Assembly (NCBI GenBank): GCA_036852015.1
Contig: JAANDG010000594.1
Coordinates: 1 to 64,000, forward strand
Length of the DNA: 64,000 bases
Source of the DNA: Pelodera strongyloides
Lineage: Eukaryota > Nematoda > Chromadorea > Rhabditida > Rhabditidae
Direction: 5' to 3'
Shown here: positions 55,836 through 64,000 of the stretch, piece after piece
Numbering within the stretch: the first letter of the stretch is position 1
Layout of the letters: each line of letters opens with the position of its first letter
Made by a program: the position numbers and the translations under genes
Notes under the pieces: generated by a model
What the model saw: the letters and a program-made list of their open reading frames with translations, nothing else
Told to the model about the DNA's origin: nothing
Databases searched by the model: none

Positions 55836-56353
55836 TGTCCGACAGGAGTCCGAACACAGTGTTGAGAAAGAATACAGAGAAAAAAGTTATGATACTGTAC
55901 TGTGAAGACCACCACCTGTCTTGGGAATGTTCCAACTATCGTTGAAACTGGTTGAATCGTAACTATAAACAGTGGTTTTTACTAAGAATCTATATTGTCT
56001 AGATTGTATCTCGATTACGTAATTAGCATGGCATCATATAGAATATAAGGAGCTCTCCACGGGGAGAAGGTATGGTTGATCTAGTTCGCGACCCGATCTG
56101 ATCTACATAGGTTGGCAGACCCTAAAAACTGCTGTGTTCCTGCTGAGCCCTAGCGGCTGAAGAAGTGGTGGTACGGAGAGTCGGAGTGACCAGCGACGAG
56201 AGGGAGAAGAAACCTCAGTCGTCGGGTGGTGGTAGCGCGGCCTGGAGCCCCCCCCCCATTCCCCCGCGGACTCGTCAACGACTGAAGACTCCAGATCTAC
56301 TGCCTTACACTCTTGACTCAATAAATAGTGTTTGGAATACTGTGTGTTTGTCA
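55836..56353 (+). repeat. Solo or 3' LTR (probable)
   Basis: A purine tract TTTGGGGGGA directly precedes TGTCCGACAGG. Inside there is a TATA-like stretch near 56040 and an AATAAA at 56320. The end is placed at TTTGTCA, giving TG...CA borders. Right boundary is uncertain and no second LTR is present for comparison. Confidence 0.5.
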
Positions 56354-56565
56354 AAGTTCTGGAACCTCCGGGAACCAGAATAGTGCTTTTTTCGGAAGCG
56401 GACGCATAGGCACGCGTGCCGCCTTTTTCGCACTGACCGTGCATTTTGCAATTTTGGGAAAATGCACGCTCGTATTTTTTTCCGATTTTCTACGAATTTT
56501 TGTTTGTTTGCATTTCTTTCCGTTTGCTGGTTTATATTTATTGTTGTACTAATGTTTTGTTAAGC

Positions 56566-57960
56566 AGGTATGACGAATATAAAGTGCCCGCGAGCATCAA
56601 TGGTGACAACAACGAACAATGGATGATGGAAGAAGAATGTAGCAGTAAGTGTGTTTTATTTACAGTTTACGAAGCTGATACTTGGTTTTTTGGGTGATTG
56701 TTGCTAATATTGCCCATCGCATTGAGTTATTTAGGTGCACTTTCTATTGGATTTCAGTTATAAACACGACTCTCTAATTAGAACTACACTACCGGTTTTC
56801 AACAAATTTTTTAGGCTGTTAAACGCCTCGGAACTTGACTTCCTGGTCTATTTGTGAGAACTATTGGATGTTCGTGATTGCGTGGTTTGTAAGTTATTTT
56901 CTTGTTGATCTTATGAAAATGTTGGTCAATTGAAGTTGTTTAATATGTGGATGTCGTATGACAGCCTGCTCATTTCTATTCATGTTAGACCAAACCAAAG
57001 TAGGGCGCCTTTCTTGACAAAAACCGAACATTTTTTTTATATTTTCCGTTTCAGAACTTCGACTTGATCCACTCGACTAGTTCCACCCCGAGGCCCCAAC
57101 TTTCCTCGTTCACCGCCAGGTACATCTTTTTTATTTATTTTCCTCAATTGCAGTAGTGTGCAGTAGCTGTAGCGTCCTTAATTGGAGTGAAAAGCGTCGT
57201 GTTTTGCCGCCGTAGATATCGCTCTGTAATCTTATTGTATAAAGGAGAAGAGTTTACTTTTTTGTTTGAAGCCGCGTGTGAACGCAACGAAAATTTGTAT
57301 ATCTAAAAGCTATAAAAGGAGAGCCGGAGCTCCGTCTTGAGCAAGCAAAATTCGAATTTTATTTCATGATTTTTCAAGATACGTTGCAAACGTTTCACAC
57401 AAGTGTGCTTACTGTTCCTGCATTTTAAACTTTGCATGTCGCCTCATGCGGCGTTAGCCGTCTGGTAGTGTAATATCGGTGTTTTACATCTTCTTTAAAT
57501 TAAATTTATATTTAGTTCGCTCATGTTTTTTTCTTCCGCACTTCATCACGTTACGAAACGAACGATGTTCTGCACTTGATTGCTGGGAAGCAGGATCCAG
57601 TGGATCAGTTCGCTATGGGTAAGAATATATATATATTTTTTGGACTATTGAAGCAACATACCATTGTACACTTTGCACCGTATAGCATTAGTGTGCATTA
57701 ATGTGAAACGTGTGATACATAATGTATCGTCTTGGTAGTAGCATACGATACTCGCTCTATTTTATTTCGAAACAAAAACGGTCTTGGGCGTAATGTGGTA
57801 TCGTTCGTCCAATATCAATGTCATGTGCACTATGTTCACGTAATAATAATCACGTAATTGTGGTTTGAACTGAACTGTGTAAGTGTTATTTTCAGATGTG
57901 TGGATACCATTGAGATTTCTGGACCACACAACAAAGTAATTCACAACCAGAAGCGAGGAA
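56566..57960 (+). CDS. Candidate small multi-exon gene or gene fragment, unknown
   Basis: Four exon-like blocks with plausible borders. GTTAAGCAG/GTATGACG to AGCA/GTAAGTG (about 56568-56645) encodes DEYKVPASINGDNNEQWM. CGTTTCAG/AACTTCG to CGCCAG/GTACAT (57055-57119) encodes NFDLIHSTSSTPRPQ. A block ending ATGG/GTAAGA at 57619 encodes TNDVLHLIAGKQDPVDQF. One starting after TTTTCAG at 57895 continues to about 57960. I recognise none of them and frame continuity is not established. A Helitron-like element lies between blocks. It could be a real short gene, a decayed one, or chance. Confidence 0.25.
57230..57465 (+). mobile_element. Helitron-like element, complete, 236 bp
   Basis: Starts TCTTATTGTATAAAGGAG after an A and ends ATGCGGCGTTAGCCGTCTGG before a T; the hairpin CGGCGTTAGCCG lies just before CTGG. 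Too short for Rep-helicase, hence non-autonomous. Confidence 0.68.
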
Positions 57961-58132
57961 ACCGTCGTAAAATGGCTACGTGCCTAATTTATGTTCGAAC
58001 AATGTGTTTCTTGTTCTCCATTGCTTTTGTAGCTGAGCCTTTAGTGCCTTATTAGGGTTTGTATTATAGGAGTAGCGCTCTGAACTGAACTGATGAGTAT
58101 ATTGCTCCACTGTTAACATTGTTTTTTTTGCT

Positions 58133-58440
58133 CTTGCATGACTTTCTAAGTGTGTTCCGAATAAATATATTGATGAATTATTGTTTTGTTGATGTGGTTT
58201 GCATTGTTTTATTGATATAGTGCTTTATTTATTGTTATTTTTATATGTAGGGAATAGGGGGTACCTGTACCAAACATTCATTTTGCGCACGTTTACGGCA
58301 CTGTGCATAAATAGCTGCCGCACGCGTGACCGGGACTGTTCTGGTCACGCATGCAGTCCGTCGGACTGCACGCCAGCGGATTGGATGCCGCACGCGTGCT
58401 TCATAAATGACTGCACGCCAGCGAAGCGTGACCTGAGAAG
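58133..58440 (+). repeat. Dispersed repeat with GCACGCGTGC core, copy 2
   Basis: Inverted relative of 52020-52315, including GCAGTCCGTCGGACTGC and CACGCCAGCGAAGCGTGACC. No coding capacity. Confidence 0.75.
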
Positions 58441-58605
58441 GTACGAGTTTACAAACAATTATAGGTAAAAAAAAAAGAGTGTACCGGGTTATATCAGGGG
58501 GAGGTTGACTATAGCCTAATTTGCATACCGCTGTGCGTTACAAAATGCAAATTTCCTGTTCGGGTATAAAAAGAGTTTCGCAGCTCAATATATATGCATA
58601 TGCAA

Positions 58606-58840
58606 TCTTCTTATTATATAAAAGAGTAACTGTAGCCTAATTTGCATACCGATGTGCGTTACGAAATGCAAATTTCCTGTTCGGGTATAAAAAGAGTTTC
58701 GCAGTTCAATATCTATGCATATGCAATTGTTTCCTAATAAGTGAATTTCTTATGATACGTTTGAAACTTTGTATATAAGTATGTCCATGCTAAACCAGTC
58801 ATATTTCCATGTAAGTCCTTAGGCGGCGTGAGCCGACTGG
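58606..58840 (+). mobile_element. Helitron-like element adjoining HSP70 fragment B
   Basis: Starts TCTTCTTATTATATAAAAGA after an A and ends TAGGCGGCGTGAGCCGACTGG before a T (last base 58840). Its inner sequence TAATTTGCATACCG...GAGTTTCGCAG also occurs just upstream (58520-58600), so a second, truncated copy precedes it. The HSP70-containing duplication starts 15 bp after its 3' end. Confidence 0.65.
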
Positions 58841-58860
58841 TATACTATAGACACAAAGAC

Positions 58861-60030
58861 TCGTAGAATACTGCGCCAGGGACTTCATGCAAAACCTTAA
58901 CATTGTTCGTCCGCAGTATAGTATTCAGAAAAATATTAAAACAAGAACGCCTGATTTTAGGATCCTTGCATTATCGTATTGTAAATATCATACACATATG
59001 ACTGGAAAGTGTCTTACTGCGTGATTTTCAGCTCAGGCTCAAAAAGCGCGGAAGCCATGGCAAGTTATGTACTGGGTATATATCTTTCACATAAGTATCC
59101 GTTTAGGATATCATGTCCGACAAGAAAGCTCGTCATCGGTTGTTGGTCGCGTGTGAGAAGGCGAAGCGAACACTTTCCACTCAAATGCAAGCAAATGTTA
59201 CCGTCGCCTATCAGGGAACTGATCTCAGTATGCAACTAACACGCGACATTCTCGAATATCTATGCCGCGAATTCTTCAATAAGGCAATGAAGCTTGTGGA
59301 GCAAGCACTCACTGACGCCAAGCTTACCAAAGATGAGGTAGTCTTGTTTTTCACATCGCGATATATAAGTGAACAGACCTAATATTTAAGGGTGTTCATT
59401 AAAAAACATAACTACCATACATCTGGTTCCTCAATCGATCGATTACGGCTAGTTCTTTGCAGATCGATGACATCGTTGTTGTTGGCGGATCAGCTCGCAT
59501 TCCGAAGGTACAGACCCTCTTGCGCAGCCTCTTCAATAACAAGGAATTGAGCAAGATAAGGAACCCTGACGAAGCTGTGGCACGTGGTGCAGCTGTACAG
59601 GCTGCCATACTGACCGGACACACATCGACGATCCTGGAACTGAGAGACGTCGTTTCCTTATCCCTTGGTGTTGAGGAGGTCGGCGGATTGATGAGAAAGA
59701 TTATCGCGGCAAAAACACAAATTCCTTGTAGTGAGAGCCGGTCGTTTTTCCGAGTTGGAACTAACGAAACACAAATTACCATACAGGTGATTATTACATG
59801 GGTATTGGTAAGATGATTAAATAATTTATCTTCATGCAGACCCCTCAAAAAGCCAGTATCCTAACTTTTCAGGTCTATCAAGGAGAATCGGACTGGGTAA
59901 CGGAAAATCGTTTCCTAGGATCCTTCGTCATAACAGGCCTACCACCTGTAGAAGACGATAACAGTGGTGAAATTGATATCACGTTTAGTATTGATGAAGT
60001 ACTCCGCAGTACACGGAGGAAATATCAGGT
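58861..60030 (+). pseudogene. HSP70-family fragment B, frameshifted
   Basis: Same exons as fragment A: part of exon 4 (LVEYCARDFM), exon 5 (to 59337), exon 6 (59463-59786, [10 protein letters not shown] and LGVEEVGG) and exon 7 (from 59873). Compared with A, 14 bases are missing near 60000 in the beta-domain block, changing the frame to DEVLRSTRRKYQ. The exon 5 acceptor TTTTCAG of copy A reads ATGTCCG here, giving an in-frame ATG in place of the splice site. Both changes mark B as a pseudogene derived from an A-like copy. Confidence 0.85.
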
Positions 60031-60380
60031 AGTTTTTTTTCGATCTTGGACTATATTTCGTTACAAGAAGAAAATTTGAGAATTTGAGAAGAACAATTAA
60101 TGGAGTTGACTGTTATGTTTCTTCAGAAAATTAGCAAACCAACTTGTTACAGTCAAATGTTGATCGCCTGATCTAAGTTGAGGAGGAAAAGAATATGGGC
60201 CTTGTTACACAGCTGAGAGGCTTATTTTTTTTTAAATAAGCATGGCATGGCGGACTGTTCCGAAGAAATTTTTTAAGCATTGCCATAGCTGTCAAATAAA
60301 ATATTTTAATTTATTGTTGTAGTTATATGTTATATGTCACTTTCCGTCATCCCTTATTTTTTACAATTTAAAAGTGTTTG

Positions 60381-60647
60381 TTAAAGGAGGAGGCTCACTA
60401 GAATGAAGTGCTCAAATGGACATTTTGCAAGTCATTTTGCAAGCCGGCAAAAAATTTGAATGCCCACTTTGGAAATCAACTATTTACTACGATCCAAAAA
60501 TTTTAGAGACCATTGTTTTATATTGATTTACTCCTTGCAAGAAAAAACGTTTGCTTTGTAAAGCATTCCTTTCGGAATTTAATACCATCGTATTTCGATA
60601 AAGGGAAACCATCTGAGCACTTCATTCTCGTGAGCCCCCTCCTTTAA
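60381..60647. mobile_element. TTAA MITE, family 2, duplicate
   Basis: Copy of 8870-9135 within the 1.9-kb segment. TTAA at both ends; right arm reads GAGCCCCCTCC, one change from the family. Confidence 0.85.
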
Positions 60648-60791
60648 ACAAAATCATCATTTAGGCATGGTCTGAGACCTCGTAAGAGTGCAGCACTGCC
60701 TGCTCTAGAAAAGCATTGTACACTTTGGAAAAAATGATCGGGGCGAAACCGGAGTTTTTTGGCGAAACCGGAGTTTTTTGAAACCGGAGTT

Positions 60792-60872
60792 TTTTGGACA
60801 ATTAACACTTTTTCATTTCGGGCCGATCAATCCACCACTTTATCACCTAATATCTTCGTGAGTATTGAAGCT
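60792..60872. mobile_element. Family-1 MITE fragment
   Basis: TTTCGGGCCGATCAATCC then CACTTTATCACC and ATATCTTCGTGAGTATTGA match one arm of 10740-11111; the outer ends are missing. Confidence 0.65.
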
Positions 60873-61072
60873 CAGGAGCCATTTTAACCCGTAGACATTC
60901 TAATCGGTGGACTCTGGCGCATATATTATCGGCTATGAGCCGGAGCCGCCAGGGTGAGCAGTTTACATAGACCCTATGAGCCGGAGCCACTTGTAAAGAC
61001 CGAAAGGCTCTCTGAGGACCCAAGACGAATAGCAAGAGGACCAATTATTGAGCACTTCCGGTCTCACGGCCT

Positions 61073-61579
61073 TTAAAGGGATAGGTTCATCTCAAATCAC
61101 CCCTCTTTTTATTGTTTTTATTAATAATAACACAAATATCATTCACAATGAAAAGTAAATCAATCACAGAACAGTAAGCCTCGCAGAAGAAGCTTCCTTT
61201 ATTGGAAACTGGGTGATCGGAAGCTAAAATCTAAACGCAAACACTTATACCGTACACAGATCGCGCGGACTAATGGCAATTTGCCAAGTTACAAACTACA
61301 CTCGGCCGGACATTATTTCCCATGGTGAATTGTCATTTACGCTTGGCCGAGTGTAGTTTGTAACTTGGCTAATTGCCATTAGCCCGCGCGATCTGTGTAC
61401 GGTATTAGTTTTTGCGTTTAGATTTTGGCTTCCGATCACCTAGTTTCCAATAAAGGAAGCTTCTTCTGCGAGGCGTATTGTTCCGTGATTGATTTAATTC
61501 TCATTGTGAACCATATTTGTGCTATTATTAATAAAAACAATAAAAAGAGAGGTGATTTGAGATGGACATATCCCTTTAA
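61073..61579. mobile_element. TTAA foldback MITE, family 9 (GGGATAGGTTCATCTC)
   Basis: 507 bp, TTAA at both ends, arms AGGGATAGGTTCATCTCAAA and TTTGAGATGGACATATCCC. The arms pair nearly to the centre (GCCAAGTTACAAACTACACT and its inverse). Confidence 0.88.
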
Positions 61580-62590
61580 GCCACAAATACAGTAAACACA
61601 GTAATACAGCGAATAATCACTTGCAATAAGTAAGCAGTGACAGGAGACCAATCAATAAGAATGGTTTATAGTTAATAAAATACAATTACAGTAAAAGAAT
61701 AGAAATACAATAATAAGAATAAGGCGAACGAGTCGTTGGTGCCTTATACGGTCACCAACCAATCGCAGTGATCCCGTAGGGACCTTAGGGTTATAGCACC
61801 AACTGGTGCAATGGCTAACACGCCAGAAATCGGCTACAAAGGCCTAACACAAAGGTTATAAGAATAGAAAGGTTATTATAGGTAAGTTAGAAGCTTCTAG
61901 AACACGATAATGATACACAGCTAACAAGGAAGACTACGGTAGCATGTGCACCGAATAGTGAACTACAGAGCTAATTAGTGAATTAGAATATAGACAAAGT
62001 GGTCGCGGTCGCGACATTCCGGGGAGACAAGCAAGTGCAGCCCTAATGGTTGATGGATGTAAGGTTTTTATAATTAAGGTTAGGATTTAAGTGTCTAGTT
62101 CGTGGCGGTCCTGGCTATGAATAACTGGCCTCCGCTCTTACCGAAAGACAACTACAGTATCCGAAGTGACCAGCTGCACAAGTGCTACGCTTCAGTCAGT
62201 CAGCGTACTGTAGCTGTCCCTAGACTGGGTTTAACGCGCGCTTCCTACCGTAGTTGCTACAACATGCGGAGCGCGGGCAAATATTAATTTGAATTTGCAC
62301 ATTTTATTTTTGGTTTGAAAGGTTTTGTTTTGGTTTGTTTTATGTTTTTGCGCTGCTTGCATCCTCCCGGCAAACAAAAAGTTAAGCTACAAAAAATAGA
62401 GAAAAACGAGATATGGTAGAGACTAAGAAACTAAGAATTACTGAGCAAATTATGGAGCAGTATCGGGCGAGTTTGGCTCCTCTGTCGAGAAAGGCCTTGC
62501 CGTCCTGCGCTCAGTTGTGCTTCGTGTCCTTAGCACATTAGCCTCCGTGCGTCCGTCCTTGACCTACAATGTGTAGAATAAACATTTTGT
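61580..62590. other. Unassigned sequence 3' of the gag remnant
   Basis: No supportable gene. It may include untranslated or LTR sequence of the adjoining BEL-type element, but I see no clear LTR borders or pol sequence. Confidence 0.4.
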
Positions 62591-62595
62591 TCGTC

Positions 62596-63830
62596 CTATT
62601 TATATTCCGTTTGGGTTGCCGTTGTTGAAAAAGAGTTGAATTGTTTGGTTTTGCAGGTTATACGTGCACGGCGTGTGGATTCGGCATTGGCGTTTGCGGT
62701 CGTTCCGGTTGGCCGATTGCTGGGATATTTTCGAAGGTTTGTGGTTTGGTTGTCGGTTGAGGTTTTCTCAAAGGTGTTCAATTTATCAACGAAAAAACGT
62801 TTCTCGATCATTTTCCTCGCTTCCGTGTTCTCGATCAGATCCATTTTCTGAGGTTCCGTGTTCGATTTGCTCTTCGCAGTGGTTTGAGTAGTCCTCGTAG
62901 TCGTTCACATTGACTATTCTGATTAGTCTATGGTTTTGCGTTTTTGGTTTTTGATAGGTTTCCATTGGTTTTCGTGTATTCACCAATCTGTTTTCACGTT
63001 GTGGATCCGAATTACGCGCAATTGGGTGGTTTCTGGGCCACGGTTTTGCATTTTCATTGTTTGGTTTCAGTTTCGCTTCGGTCGATGGGTTCATCGGATT
63101 CGTCGCTCCTTGGTCACCGAATCGAGCGTGACGGCGTTGATATGCTTCTGCAACTCTCAGGTTCGTTCTTATGGTTTCTGGGTTGTATCCGTTATGGTTT
63201 TGCCTGTGATCCTTTTGCTGGTTTGGGTAATGTTGGGTTTGTCGCTTTTTGTACGTAAAGCACATGTGTTAGTTATGAAGTCCATTGCATTTTCGGCAAT
63301 CTGGTTCTTCGCAACGGTTCGCATTGTGATCTCGCTCAAAACATTTCTCACATGCGTTATTGGTTCGCAGTTTTTCCCTTTTTATGACTGCAGGCATATT
63401 TAGTCTACACTCACGGCTTCTGTGCCCAGTTACGTTACAGAATAGGCATGGCAGGAAGTTCGAGTTACGTTTGTATGTTAAATCGCGCATTCTATCAATG
63501 TCCGCGTGGGTTTCAGCAATGATTTTAATGTTTTCGAGTAGTTCGTCGGTATTCCACTCTCTTCGGTTTGTTTTCTCGGTCATAGTCAGTTTTTCGGTAA
63601 TTTGGTATGGGAATTTGGATTTTAGATCTCTCCTGAAAGCTGCGTTATCTACGCTTTCATAGCGCTCGATTTGGTTTGTGAGTGCTTTTAATTCCAGGTA
63701 CGTGCTGAGTAGCTCGACTCCTTTGTTCGAGGACCGTGGAACAGCGTCAAACTGTGCGTACAAGGCAAGTTTTTTCGTGTAGTTATCGTTAAAAAGGTTT
63801 TGCAGACATTGGATGATTTGGTTGTAGAAT
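62596..63830 (-). pseudogene. BEL/Pao-type gag remnant with two zinc knuckles
   Basis: The minus strand from about 63828 reads FYNQIIQCLQNL, then ALYAQFDAVPRS and a helical stretch, then a cysteine/histidine region: CLFCNVTGHRSREC and, after about 18 residues, CEKCFERDHNANRC followed by CRKCNGLHN. This pattern (DUF1759-like helical part, then CCHC knuckles) is typical of BEL/Pao gag. An in-frame TAA follows CNGLHN at 63269-63271, after which the same frame continues with a basic, Asn/Gln-rich region to about 62786; a frame change is likely near 62800. An in-frame stop also precedes FYNQ. Pol is absent downstream. Non-functional unless the stops are read through. Confidence 0.7.
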
Positions 63831-64000
63831 CAGGCTATAATTTCCATGCGTAATTTCGGAGATGGTCGCTTAGTTGAGAGTCTAACCGTAAATTACCACT
63901 GATACGTTTCACCCAAATCTATATATTTGCATTTGCCCCAGGAGATGGTCAAAGCCAATCCGGAGATGGTTGATGCGTAATTTTACGCATAGATTTATAG

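Larger units (their letters stand above)
58855..60762 (+). repeat. 1.9-kb duplicated segment with HSP70 fragment, copy B
   Basis: Copy of 7294-9256 with few differences. The left border lies at a Helitron 3' end; the right one is inside GGAGTTTTTTGG, which is followed here by two more short tandem copies of GAAACCGGAGTTTTTTGG. Confidence 0.92.

Overview
This window is eukaryotic genomic DNA, AT-rich and dense in transposons. It most likely comes from an invertebrate animal, plausibly a nematode. The evidence is: protein-coding sequence split by many introns with GT...AG borders and often T-rich acceptors ending TTCAG or TTTAG; acceptor-like sequence right at or just before the ATG of two genes (possible spliced-leader sites); BEL/Pao, Ty3/gypsy, CR1-like LINE and Helitron remnants; and many TTAA-flanked foldback MITEs. 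The nematode assignment is inference, not proof.

The only recognisable host genes are a dispersed cluster of divergent HSP70-family genes and fragments. Gene C (minus strand, 14090-20125, 8 exons, about 601 residues) is a full HSP70 with ATPase domain, substrate-binding domain and lid. Gene D (plus strand, 22067-29579, 8 exons, about 524 residues) has an intact-looking ATPase domain and beta substrate domain but stops where the lid should begin. Gene F (minus strand, 37779-50576, 9 exons, about 925 residues) is the most unusual: a strongly diverged HSP70 with altered nucleotide-site motifs and a C-terminal tail of five and a half near-identical 49-51-residue charged repeats. A (plus, 7275-8645), B (plus, 58861-60030) and E (minus, 52724-53723) are partial or broken copies, and 3183-3443 is an orphan lid exon. 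Most intron positions are shared between C and D, and several with F, so all derive from one ancestral gene.

Layout: 1-4889 and 10878-15817 are the same 4.9 kb segment in direct orientation; the second copy carries the real lid exon of gene C and the first an orphan duplicate. 7294-9256 and 58855-60762 are a second duplicated segment carrying HSP70 fragments A and B. 34400-36660 is a decayed gypsy integrase broken up by two MITEs. 39028-39580 is a TTA/TTC microsatellite filling one intron of F, and 43000-45200 is a roughly 129-bp tandem array in another. 54700-56353 holds pieces of BEL/Pao and another LTR element, and 62596-63830 a BEL-type gag remnant at the right edge.

The introns and spacers are built largely from short transposons. 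At least nine MITE families have TTAA at both ends and inverted repeats beginning AG (mostly AGGG); several abut and share one TTAA. A Helitron-like group shares a 5' end near TCTTATTATATAAAGGAG and a 3' hairpin followed by CTGG and then T. All protein identities come from motif recognition by eye; exon borders were chosen by GT/AG and frame continuity and have no transcript support here.
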